Positions 1 to 5,976 of a stretch of DNA of 6,705 bases are shown piece by piece. The position numbers and the translations under genes were made by a program. The stretch lies in assembly GCA_020848595.1 (NCBI GenBank), contig JADLHV010000148.1:1-6705 (forward strand), written 5' to 3'. Under the pieces are notes generated by a model, which was not told the DNA's origin, did no database searches, and saw nothing but the letters and a program-made list of their open reading frames with translations. The DNA is from Bacteroidia bacterium. GTDB taxonomy: Bacteria > Bacteroidota > Bacteroidia > NS11-12g > UBA955. Each line of letters starts with the position of its first letter. The first letter of the stretch is position 1.

Positions 1-499
1 CTTTTACAATAACAGGATTACTTGGTTTAGTACTTGGAACTGTAATTGTTTTTTCACCAACAATTAATTTTTGACCAAGACGTATATTGTCGGAACTCAG
101 TTTGTTTAGCGATTTAATTTCAGCTACAGTTGTGTGGTATTGTCTAGCAATTGCAGAGAGTGTTTGACCAGAACTTACTGTATGATAAATTTTTTCCTTT
201 TTGGTTGTAGTAGTTGTAGAAGGCGTATTGTTAGGCTTAGTGCCATTTTGTGGTATAGCTTTAGGAATTAGAAGAACTTGGTCAATTTTAATAGATTGCT
301 CAGAGCCTTCATTAGCCTCATAAATATCAGAAGCAGAAACGCCGTATCTTCTGCTAATACTGTATACCCCTTCGCCTTTAGTGACCTTATGCATGATATA
401 CGTTTTGCCATCAACTACTTTAATGCCAATTGAATCTTGAGGGCTTGCTATTGCGTTGATAGAAAATGCTAAAAAGCATAGAATTAAAAGTTTTTTCAT
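1..499 (-). CDS. Secreted LysM-repeat protein, C-terminus cut by the window edge
   Basis: The reading frame starts at the ATG at 499 and is open for 166 codons to base 1, so the C-terminus is missing. The N-terminus MKKLLILCFLAFSINAIA is a typical signal peptide with an A-I-A cleavage site after residue 18. Two LysM modules follow, at about residues 36-80 (HKVTKGEGVYSISRRYGV ... LIPK) and 104-148 (YHTVSSGQTLSAIARQY ... LGQKLIVG), joined by a Thr/Pro/Asn/Lys linker at 83-103. LysM modules bind N-acetylglucosamine-containing glycans, usually peptidoglycan, so the protein probably sits at the cell wall in the periplasm. What lies after the second LysM is unseen. In Bacteroidota such proteins may carry more LysM units, a peptidase, or a periplasmic-binding-protein-like domain, so no enzymatic role is assigned. 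It lies 117 bases downstream of the VWA gene on the same strand; co-transcription is possible but not shown. Confidence 0.9.
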   Translation of the reverse strand, partial: MKKLLILCFLAFSINAIASPQDSIGIKVVDGKTYIMHKVTKGEGVYSISRRYGVSASDIYEANEGSEQSIKIDQVLLIPKAIPQNGTKPNNTPSTTTTTKKEKIYHTVSSGQTLSAIARQYHTTVAEIKSLNKLSSDNIRLGQKLIVGEKTITVPSTKPSNPVIVK

Positions 500-520
500 C
501 GTCTCTTGCGTGTAAAACTA

Positions 521-528
521 CAAAGTAA
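521..528 (-). promoter_or_regulatory. Weak -7-like element upstream of the LysM gene
   Basis: On the minus strand this reads TTACTTTG, one mismatch from the Bacteroidota -7 consensus TAnnTTTG. It lies 21 bases before the LysM start at 499. I see no convincing TTG -33 element at the expected distance. The match is imperfect, so this is only a candidate. Confidence 0.25.
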
Positions 529-533
529 GCCTA

Positions 534-566
534 AAAGCATAGGTTTTGCTCGTTTATTTATGCTTT
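534..566. repeat. 8-bp inverted repeat between the VWA and LysM genes
   Basis: The arms AAAGCATA (534-541) and TATGCTTT (559-566) are perfect reverse complements separated by 17 bases. No T-tract follows in either direction, so it is a poor intrinsic terminator. It lies just upstream of the weak -7-like element of the LysM gene, where an operator could sit. It may also be chance in AT-rich DNA. Confidence 0.35.
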
Positions 567-616
567 AATTGTCAACATATGACAAGTATTAAGTACAAGG
601 AAAAACTATTGAAAAA

Positions 617-1993
617 TCAAGGCTTGCTGAGAGATTGTAATTTAACTTCTTCAATTAGCACTTCTATATCTGAATCAATATTGTTAATTCTTAAGAAATT
701 TCCATGCCCTAATTTGGCGAGTTTTCTTAAAAATTCAAGTGCTTTTTCGTCTTTTCCAAATCCGATACTCGATAAAATGACTTGCTCATTGTTATACCCT
801 TTTCGTGCTAATTTATATAAATCGTCATTATCTACAGAGCTACTATTGAGTAAGCCATCTGTAGCCAAAAAAATCTGATTATTTCCGCCTGTAATAAAAT
901 GGTTTTTTGCGATTTCGTAAGCCATAATTAAACTTTTGGCACCATTACTTCCTCCAGATGCGGTTAATGTATCAATAGCCATTAGCATCGCCCCTCTGTC
1001 TAATCCACTATAGTTTTCAAATATAACTTTTACTTTATAGGCATAGGTTATAAGCGTGATATGGTCTTGTGGTCGTGCAGATAATATCAATCTTGTCATG
1101 GCTTTTTTTAAGTAGAACAATTTGGTGCTATCTTTCATACTTCCACTTACGTCAATTATAAATATGAGATGATTAGGCTTGTAGCGAAGTGAATTGAATC
1201 CAGAATCATTTACAGAGCTTGTGATATAGGAATACTCAGGTACAAAACTGTCATTTGTTTCAGTCTTAGGTGGCTCATAGGGGAATTCTTCCTGGGATAT
1301 TATAGTTGTTTTGTTTTCAATGAGCGTGTCTTTTTGCTCTTTTACTAAGTCAACTATAACGGTGTAATGGGTTGGGTCGTAAAGAAAGTTTTCGGAATGT
1401 GGAATATAACCTTTTTTAGAAGTTTCAATCAATAAAGGACCATACCCACAATTGCATTTATAGTTTTTAGAGTTGATACCGCTGACACAATTATATTCAA
1501 ATCGCGCCCTCTGAACTTTAATATCAGCACTTAGAAATTCAAGTGTTTCTGCATCTCGAATTATAATGGTCAATGGAATTTGAGAAGCTTGCAATGGTTT
1601 GGAATTTTCGATACTAGGGCATTTAGTATAGGCTGTTTCGTTAATGGCTTTTATTTGGCCTTTCACTTGTAAGGTTATAGGTGTGCCAGAATGACTAAAA
1701 CTGAGTGGAACATTAATAGAGAATTTTCCTTTTTTGTCGGTATAATAAACAATACCAACTATTATAGATTCGCCTGGTCCAATGGTTTTAGAACTCACAT
1801 GCACCGAATAATCGTCTGCTGGTTGAGTGCTTAATAAATAGATGGTTTTAATGCCGGTATTGGTGAAGTTAAAGTAGGCCGTATCGTTGTTGAAAAGAGC
1901 AATTTGCCCGAAATCTACTAAAGTTTTGTCGGGACTTAATTGAGCATTTAGTCCAAATGGAATCAATAAGATAAATAGAATCAGTCGATACAT
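617..1993 (-). CDS. Secreted VWA-domain protein with N-terminal Ig-like domain
   Basis: The predicted protein has 458 residues. I chose the ATG at 1993 because it gives a clean signal peptide, MYRLILFILLIPFGLNA, cut after residue 17. Upstream in-frame ATGs at 2017 and 2053 would add a polar extension before it. Residues about 20-115 look like an Ig-like domain of the DUF1573/ASH type (VDFGQIALFNNDTAYFNFTN ... GPGESIIVGIVYYTDKKGKF). Residues about 138-220 resemble a regulatory-like beta domain (PLTIIIRDAETLEFLSADIKV), with cysteines at 169, 180 and 182. A proline- and acid-rich linker leads to a VWA domain at about 274-450. Its metal-binding MIDAS site is D281-x-S283-x-S285 (DVSGSM), with D379 in ATDG; the usual threonine position appears to be S349 in GGSN. 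VWA domains bind protein ligands through a divalent metal, so an envelope or surface interaction role is likely. No enzyme motif is seen and the partner is unknown. The neighbouring LysM gene also points to the cell envelope. Confidence 0.87.
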   Translation of the reverse strand: MYRLILFILLIPFGLNAQLSPDKTLVDFGQIALFNNDTAYFNFTNTGIKTIYLLSTQPADDYSVHVSSKTIGPGESIIVGIVYYTDKKGKFSINVPLSFSHSGTPITLQVKGQIKAINETAYTKCPSIENSKPLQASQIPLTIIIRDAETLEFLSADIKVQRARFEYNCVSGINSKNYKCNCGYGPLLIETSKKGYIPHSENFLYDPTHYTVIVDLVKEQKDTLIENKTTIISQEEFPYEPPKTETNDSFVPEYSYITSSVNDSGFNSLRYKPNHLIFIIDVSGSMKDSTKLFYLKKAMTRLILSARPQDHITLITYAYKVKVIFENYSGLDRGAMLMAIDTLTASGGSNGAKSLIMAYEIAKNHFITGGNNQIFLATDGLLNSSSVDNDDLYKLARKGYNNEQVILSSIGFGKDEKALEFLRKLAKLGHGNFLRINNIDSDIEVLIEEVKLQSLSKP

Positions 1994-2052
1994 TGTATTA
2001 GATAGAACGAAAATCATACCAAATGAATTGTTATAAAAGAATGAAATATACA

Positions 2053-2084
2053 CAAAGTATAAATTATTGATTGATTAGAGTCAA
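2053..2084 (-). promoter_or_regulatory. Candidate promoter of the VWA gene
   Basis: On the minus strand TTG (2084-2082) is followed after 20 bases by TATACTTTG (2061-2053). This resembles the Bacteroidota TTG / TAnnTTTG pair, but the -7 box has one extra base between TA and TTTG. A transcript from here would begin near 2047, downstream of the ATG at 2053, which agrees with the preferred start at 1993. Confidence 0.35.
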
Positions 2085-2118
2085 ATTTGGACAATATTTC
2101 ATATTTGAATAAGTTTAT

Positions 2119-2126
2119 TAAGTTTG
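2119..2126 (+). promoter_or_regulatory. -7 element TAAGTTTG upstream of the J-domain gene
   Basis: This is an exact match to TAnnTTTG, 64 bases before the TTG start at 2191. The surrounding 11 bases TTAAGTTTGTG (2118-2128) recur exactly at the ppx promoter (4989-4999). No TTG lies at the expected -33 distance; the nearest give spacers of 11 or 29 bases. Transcription would start around 2131. Confidence 0.45.
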
Positions 2127-2190
2127 TGAAAACTTTTCTAGAAATAAAACTTGAGTTATATAGAGATTAAACAGCGATAAAACTTGTATT

Positions 2191-3102
2191 TTGATAGAGC
2201 ATAATTATTATCAGTTAATGGGCTTGGAGTTGTATTCGGATGCTTCGGTAGTAAAACGTAAGTATCGAGAATTAGCTATGTTATACCATCCTGATAAGAA
2301 TCCTGATATCATAGGTGCAGAAGAGTTTTTTAAAATCCTTACTCAAGGTTATAATGTATTAAGTGAGCCAGATCAAAAGATGAGATATGATATGATGCTG
2401 CGGAATTTTTTAGATAAAAGTAGCATCGAAACCATCATCAATTGGGAAGCAAAAGAAAGAAAAAATGCTGCAGAGAGGATACGCATGCATAAAGAACGCA
2501 AGCGTCAAAGTATCATAGAACATTTCGAAGAAGAGAATGCTTCTTTCTCTCATAAATTGAGATTTGTAATAGCCATATTATTGTATGTGTCAGGTTTGCT
2601 TTTAGCTTATAATAATTGGTTTTTAAATTTATTAGATCTCAGTGTTGTTTTTATCATTTTAGGCAGTTTTATGTTTGGACTAGGTGCTTATCTTATTGCT
2701 AATAACCGTTATCAAATTAGATTGTATGAATTAGCTAAAAAGCAAAAAGATTTTATAGCATTAAAAGGACCAGTTAGATTGTTTACCTTTTTGTTTCTTA
2801 TTACTCCAGTTTTGTTTTTAATGTTTACAAGTCTAACGAAAACAATACATTTAGCGTATTTTTATGACATTACTGTTGTTGATAGGATTGATGAATTCCC
2901 GGATGGTGTTACCTATCAATACACCGTGCGAGGCGTTGAGATTGCAAGACAAGTTGATGAATTGCCTATGAGTATTGAGTTTTTAGGCGACCCCGAAAAT
3001 AGAAAAAAAGCATTTCGAGTGAAATTTTCGCGCATAAATCCCAATATCAGCGAGATTATTACAAAAGAAATGGCTAGTACTTTAGTATTGGAATCCAAGT
3101 GA
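2191..3102 (+). CDS. Membrane-anchored J-domain protein (DnaJ-like co-chaperone)
   Basis: The predicted protein has 303 residues. The J domain spans about 4-71 and carries the HPD motif at 33-35 (YHPDKNPD), which in this family stimulates Hsp70 (DnaK) ATPase activity. No glycine/phenylalanine or zinc-finger region follows, so this is a type III J protein rather than DnaJ itself. A charged helix (about 85-113) leads to three hydrophobic segments at about 124-141, 148-169 and 196-213. The loop after the second is rich in Lys/Arg, so by the positive-inside rule the J domain is cytosolic and the C-terminal domain (about 215-303) extracytoplasmic. That C-terminal part (YQYTVRG ... FRVKFSRINPNISEII) resembles a small beta module common in Bacteroidota membrane proteins. 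The start is inferred to be TTG: the frame is open only from 2164, no ATG precedes the J domain, and the first ATG (2218) would cut into helix I. Client and DnaK partner are unknown. Confidence 0.85.
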   Translation: MIEHNYYQLMGLELYSDASVVKRKYRELAMLYHPDKNPDIIGAEEFFKILTQGYNVLSEPDQKMRYDMMLRNFLDKSSIETIINWEAKERKNAAERIRMHKERKRQSIIEHFEEENASFSHKLRFVIAILLYVSGLLLAYNNWFLNLLDLSVVFIILGSFMFGLGAYLIANNRYQIRLYELAKKQKDFIALKGPVRLFTFLFLITPVLFLMFTSLTKTIHLAYFYDITVVDRIDEFPDGVTYQYTVRGVEIARQVDELPMSIEFLGDPENRKKAFRVKFSRINPNISEIITKEMASTLVLESK

Positions 3103-4267
3103 CGCCCATTTGAGTTTTAATTATTAACCAATATTGGCCACTGGCAATTTCTTCTATATCTATTGTGTTTTCAATTAAATTGACCTGAGTTGAAATGCCA
3201 TCGTTTGATATTAATTGAATACTTAAGATATTTTCTTTAGTTTCTACATAAATAATGTCGCTTGAAGGGTTTGGATAAACTTTGATTTCAGGTATGTTTT
3301 GGTCTTTAATTGTTAATCCGTAGCCTCCCATATTGGTAGTTCTAAGAATAGTGCCCCCATCGCCCGCTATTAATCCATAATTATCAGAATAGGTTATACT
3401 ATTAAGAATGGAAGCAGTACCAGATAATTGTTGACCTCTTTTGTAAAGGGGATGATATATTTTGCAAATAATGCCATTTGAGCCGCATAAGAAGCCAGAA
3501 TCAGGAGTGAAGAAATAGCCTGCAAAAATCGATTTCATTTCAGGAATAATTGATTGCGACCAAGTTTTTCCAGAATCGTTACTTTTAAGGAAAACATTGT
3601 AATGCACACCCACTTGATTGGGGTCAGACATACCTCCGCTAATTATAATAATAGAGTCGCTAAAACACGAAACATGAGTAAGATTAACTTTTGTGTTTGA
3701 ATTAATTTTTATCCAAGATTTTTGATGTATTAATTTTCTTAAAATAATGCCACTATCGCCAACAGCCCAGCAAATTCCACCCTTTGAAATAGCCACATTA
3801 TTCAATTGTTTTTCTATAGATGGCGTGGTGTCAACTGTCCAAGATTCACCGTTATTATTTGAAGAAACAACTAATGAATTATTTCCAACCATTAAGCCAT
3901 TAGCGCCAGAAAAAGTAATGTCATAAGCATAAGCAGCGGTCCTAACATATTTTTGTGTCCATGTTTTTCCGCCGTTATAAGTCATTTGAAGTCTTGCATT
4001 TTCGCCACTCACCATGCCATGTAATGAATCAAAAAAATAGAGACATCTTAAATTTGAAGGAATTGAAAGCGGCATGCTTTTCCATGATTTTCCAGAATCT
4101 TTAGAGATGAGAATTTTACTGCTTTGACCACAAACGAATGCATTTTCACTAATAGATTGCACATCGTATAGATCATTAGAAGTGCCTGTATTGATTTTTT
4201 TCCATTGAGCCCAACAATTTGAAGTCGTAGTAAAAACAAATAAAATGATGAGTAAACGCATAAACAT
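3074..4267 (-). CDS. Secreted beta-propeller protein with T9SS C-terminal sorting domain
   Basis: Starting from the ATG at 4267 the protein has 397 residues: MFMRLLIILFVFTTTSNCWA is a signal peptide cut after residue 20. The ATG at 4261 gives almost the same protein; the one at 4288 lies upstream of the likely promoter. The mature part is a repeat-built beta-propeller of the BNR/Asp-box or YCF48-like kind. Asp-box motifs occur at about 55-62 (SKDSGKSW), 96-103 (TYNGGKTW), 135-143 (SSNNNGESW) and 229-236 (SNDSGKTW), with matching strands such as VGDSGIILR (169-177) and AGDGGTILRTT (301-311). Residues about 329-397 (KVYPNPSSDIIYVE to the end) form a type A T9SS sorting domain, so it should be exported by Sec, moved across the outer membrane by T9SS, then released or anchored at the surface. 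No sialidase catalytic set is evident; a binding or scaffold role is more likely. Its 3' end overlaps the convergent J-protein gene by 29 bases. Confidence 0.88.
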   Translation of the reverse strand: MFMRLLIILFVFTTTSNCWAQWKKINTGTSNDLYDVQSISENAFVCGQSSKILISKDSGKSWKSMPLSIPSNLRCLYFFDSLHGMVSGENARLQMTYNGGKTWTQKYVRTAAYAYDITFSGANGLMVGNNSLVVSSNNNGESWTVDTTPSIEKQLNNVAISKGGICWAVGDSGIILRKLIHQKSWIKINSNTKVNLTHVSCFSDSIIIISGGMSDPNQVGVHYNVFLKSNDSGKTWSQSIIPEMKSIFAGYFFTPDSGFLCGSNGIICKIYHPLYKRGQQLSGTASILNSITYSDNYGLIAGDGGTILRTTNMGGYGLTIKDQNIPEIKVYPNPSSDIIYVETKENILSIQLISNDGISTQVNLIENTIDIEEIASGQYWLIIKTQMGVTWIPILKY

Positions 4268-4271
4268 TAGG

Positions 4272-4279
4272 CAAATATA
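4272..4279 (-). promoter_or_regulatory. -7 element TATATTTG of the T9SS-protein gene
   Basis: On the minus strand this is an exact TAnnTTTG, followed by CCTA and then the ATG at 4267. The start site would fall at or within a few bases of that ATG, implying an mRNA with almost no leader. No clear TTG is visible at -33. It argues against translation from the ATG at 4288. Confidence 0.55.
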
Positions 4280-4316
4280 ATCTACCATTACGAGAACTTT
4301 AAGTATAGATTTTTTC

Positions 4317-4347
4317 GATAATTAATTAAAAGTAAATTGATAATTAA
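4317..4347. repeat. Direct repeat GATAATTAA x2 in the divergent intergenic region
   Basis: GATAATTAA occurs at 4317-4325 and again at 4339-4347, 22 bases from start to start, close to two helical turns. The pair lies between two divergent candidate promoters, where a shared regulator could bind. The sequence is very AT-rich, so chance is possible. Confidence 0.35.
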
Positions 4348-4367
4348 AACTGAGAATGTTTATGTCT

Positions 4368-4375
4368 TATTTTTG
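4368..4375 (+). promoter_or_regulatory. -7 element TATTTTTG of the DUF5522 gene
   Basis: This is an exact TAnnTTTG, followed by TGCG and then the ATG at 4380. As on the opposite strand, the gap from element to ATG is four bases, so the transcript would be leaderless or nearly so. The nearest TTG upstream (4337-4339) is too far, with a spacer of 28 bases. Confidence 0.55.
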
Positions 4376-4379
4376 TGCG

Positions 4380-4541
4380 ATGAAAACAGACAAACAGGAA
4401 AAAGATTATTATATAAATGATCAAGGTTTGTGTGTTTTTACAGAAACCTACCATTTAAAGCGAGGTTATTGTTGTGGATGTGCTTGTAAACATTGTCCTT
4501 TTGGTCATATAAATGTTCCAAAACAGAAAAAAGTGAAATGA
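4380..4541 (+). CDS. DUF5522 family cysteine-cluster small protein
   Basis: The predicted protein has 53 residues. I recognise the DUF5522 pattern of Bacteroidota: a KDYY-xx-DxGLxVFTxxYHLKRGYCC core ending in a cysteine cluster. Here the cluster is CCGCACKHC at 31-39, with cysteines 31, 32, 34, 36 and 39 plus C18, followed by PFGH. The density of Cys and His suggests metal or iron-sulfur binding, but this is inference; the family has no function that I know. The usual family form, as I recall it, reads CCGSGCRHCPYG, so C34 would be an extra cysteine. The ATG at 4380 is preferred over the one at 4356, because the latter lies upstream of the probable -7 element and adds an unconserved stretch. 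The stop codon overlaps the start of the next gene (ATGA at 4538-4541), so the two are probably co-translated. Confidence 0.85.
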   Translation: MKTDKQEKDYYINDQGLCVFTETYHLKRGYCCGCACKHCPFGHINVPKQKKVK

Positions 4542-4813
4542 ATATAGAAAGATTAGAACCCTTATCAGAAAGTATACTTGCTTTATTAATTTTTGAAGAA
4601 AGTTTCGTTAATATATTATCAGAATTGCCAAAAGAGAAAGAGAGTCATGTAGCAGATGAATTAAAGCAATTAATGGTAAAAGATTTTGTTAGACCTTGTC
4701 GCGAAATCGAAAGCGATAAGCGTTCTGGTTTTTTATATGACTCAGATAAACTTTCTTTATATAGTTTCACACTTACAAGAAAAGGTATAGAATATCTAGA
4801 GGCTATCAATTAA
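4538..4813 (+). CDS. Winged-helix-like small protein of unknown function
   Basis: The predicted protein has 91 residues. The start at 4538 overlaps the DUF5522 stop (ATGA), which suggests translational coupling; an in-frame ATG at 4493 lies well inside the upstream gene and is less likely. No family is recognised with certainty. The layout resembles a winged helix-turn-helix: helices at about 9-30, a helix pair around 34-50 (ESHVADELKQLMVKDFVRPC), and a two-strand wing at about 63-80 that ends in SFTLTRKGIEYLE, much like the TxxGxxYL tail of PadR- or MarR-type regulators. One cysteine (C54) sits before the wing. It may bind DNA or be a protein-interaction module that kept the fold. No signal peptide or membrane segment is present, so it is cytosolic. 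A joint function with the Cys-rich neighbour is plausible but unproven. Confidence 0.72.
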   Translation: MNIERLEPLSESILALLIFEESFVNILSELPKEKESHVADELKQLMVKDFVRPCREIESDKRSGFLYDSDKLSLYSFTLTRKGIEYLEAIN

Positions 4814-4846
4814 TGCATCAACGAGACTGAATGCAACTATATTATT

Positions 4847-4889
4847 CTTTTATTTAAAAGTGAGTAGAAAATCAAATAAATTTTGATTT
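4847..4889. repeat. Two short AT-rich inverted repeats after the winged-helix gene
   Basis: CTTTTA-TT-TAAAAG spans 4847-4860. A second hairpin has arms AAATCAAA (4868-4875) and TTTGATTT (4882-4889) with a six-base loop, followed by G and seven A. Both are perfect but contain few G-C pairs, so RNA stems would be weak. They lack a following T-tract on the plus strand. Either may be an operator, a weak transcription end, or chance. Confidence 0.4.
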
Positions 4890-4895
4890 GAAAAA

Positions 4896-4935
4896 AAGAC
4901 ACCTAGAGAATACTTATAAGTATTGTTTGTGTCTT
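4896..4935. repeat. Nested hairpin with 16-bp perfect palindrome
   Basis: The outer arms AAGACAC (4896-4902) and GTGTCTT (4929-4935) enclose a perfect palindrome AATACTTATAAGTATT (4909-4924). The unpaired bulges are CTAGAG on the left and GTTT on the right. The result is a two-storey stem-loop about 83 bases after the winged-helix stop and 88 bases before ppx. No T-tract follows, so it is not a classic terminator. It could stop transcription of the upstream pair, stabilise a 3' end, or act as a protein-binding site. Confidence 0.5.
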
Positions 4936-4938
4936 AAA

Positions 4939-4956
4939 TTAAATGATATCAATTAA
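4939..4956. repeat. Near-perfect 18-bp palindrome upstream of ppx
   Basis: TTAAATGATATCAATTAA is palindromic around GATATC apart from one mismatched pair. Its centre lies about 42 bases before the -7 element of ppx, where a transcription factor site would be plausible. A tandem TAACTAA repeat follows at 4961-4974. Confidence 0.4.
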
Positions 4957-4989
4957 CAAATAACTAATAACTAAGTCCGAAATAACCCT

Positions 4990-4997
4990 TAAGTTTG
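4990..4997 (+). promoter_or_regulatory. -7 element TAAGTTTG upstream of ppx
   Basis: This is an exact TAnnTTTG, 25 bases before the ppx ATG. The transcript would begin near 5002, leaving a leader of about 20 bases. The 11-base context TTAAGTTTGTG (4989-4999) is the same as at the J-protein promoter (2118-2128). No TTG is present at -33. Confidence 0.5.
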
Positions 4998-5022
4998 TGC
5001 CGACTCAAATACAAAATTTAGG

Positions 5023-5913
5023 ATGAAATTTGGTGCAATAGACATTGGCTCAAATGGTGTTAGATTATTGATATCTCGGCCACTACAAGAAGATTCGCTT
5101 AAGCCAGAGTGGAAAAAAGTTGAATTTACAAGATTACCCATTCGCCTAGGAGATGATGTATTTAGTACGAAAGAAATAGGTAAGAAAAAAGCCGATTTGT
5201 TGTTAAAGGCAGTCAAAGCTTTTAGTTTGTTATTGGATATTTACAATGTAGATATATATAGAGCATGTGCAACGAGTGCCATGCGCGATGCCAAGAATTC
5301 AGACAAAATAATTAAATTAATTAAGAAGGAAACAGGAATTACCATAGATGTTATCAATGGCAATGCTGAAAGTAAAATGATTATGAATGCTTTTTTGCAC
5401 ATGTTGCCTACTAATAACACATTTTTGCACGTAGATGTTGGCGGAGGTAGTACCGAGTTGACATTAATTCAAGAAAATAAGGCAATAGTTTCAAAAAGTT
5501 TCAATATTGGAACTGTAAGAGCAAGAGAGAATAAGATTAAAAGTGAAGAGATTGCAAAATTACATGCCTGGTTAAAAGAAAATGTAGCCTGGATTCCTAA
5601 ATTAAAAGGAGTTGGTACAGGAGGTAATATTCATAAATTTGGAGATTTAGCTGGTATACCACAAGCTGGATTTTTAAAGTTAGAGAAATTAGTGACTTTA
5701 ACAGAGTCAATAGAATCTTTAGATTTACATGACAGAATTTATCATTTAAAACTGAATCCAGATAGAGCCGAGGTAATTGATTTAGCGGGCAGGATTTACA
5801 TTGATATTTTTAATCGCACAAATATTTCGGAGGTTATGACACCATATCATGGATTAAAAGATGGGATCATACAAGATCTTTGGGAGAGGTATTATACAAA
5901 ACAGAAAGACTAG
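5023..5913 (+). CDS. ppx: Ppx/GppA family exopolyphosphatase, short form
   Basis: The predicted protein has 296 residues and the ASKHA (actin/Hsp70-like) fold of the Ppx/GppA family. The family removes terminal phosphate from inorganic polyphosphate, or hydrolyses pppGpp to ppGpp, in the cytosol. Visible motifs: phosphate-1 loop AIDIGSNGVRLL (5-16), ACATSAMRDAKN (81-92), NGNAESKMI (112-120), whose E116 aligns with the catalytic glutamate, phosphate-2 loop VDVGGGSTELT (137-147), adenosine-type loop GVGTGGNIHKFG (196-207), and LNPDRAEVIDLAGRI (244-258). The length matches the two-domain core; the C-terminal HD-like domains of long enterobacterial Ppx and GppA are absent. The sequence alone does not decide between polyphosphate and pppGpp as substrate. 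The ATG at 5023 starts just before the first strand and is the only sensible choice. No polyphosphate kinase gene is in the window. The gene has its own candidate promoter and a repeat-rich upstream gap. Confidence 0.92.
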   Translation: MKFGAIDIGSNGVRLLISRPLQEDSLKPEWKKVEFTRLPIRLGDDVFSTKEIGKKKADLLLKAVKAFSLLLDIYNVDIYRACATSAMRDAKNSDKIIKLIKKETGITIDVINGNAESKMIMNAFLHMLPTNNTFLHVDVGGGSTELTLIQENKAIVSKSFNIGTVRARENKIKSEEIAKLHAWLKENVAWIPKLKGVGTGGNIHKFGDLAGIPQAGFLKLEKLVTLTESIESLDLHDRIYHLKLNPDRAEVIDLAGRIYIDIFNRTNISEVMTPYHGLKDGIIQDLWERYYTKQKD

Positions 5914-5976
5914 CTCTTTTAGTTAAAAATACCTTTATTTTCGACAATTTCGGCTATTTTATATCATTAAATTCAC

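Noticed and set aside
546..878. Open frame of 110 codons on the plus strand
   Set aside because: It lies antisense to the well-supported VWA gene, shows no domain or signal peptide, and has low-complexity composition expected of a shadow frame.
2916..3098. Open frame of 60 codons on the minus strand at the end of the J-protein gene
   Set aside because: It is antisense to the J-protein C-terminal domain and partly overlaps the T9SS gene tail; no motif supports it.
4048..4239. Open frame of 63 codons on the minus strand inside the T9SS gene
   Set aside because: It is a second frame of a gene with signal peptide, Asp-boxes and a sorting tail in the main frame.
4989..5216. Open frame of 75 codons on the minus strand over the start of ppx
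   Set aside because: It is antisense to the conserved ppx N-terminus and has no recognisable motif; ppx explains the coding signal.
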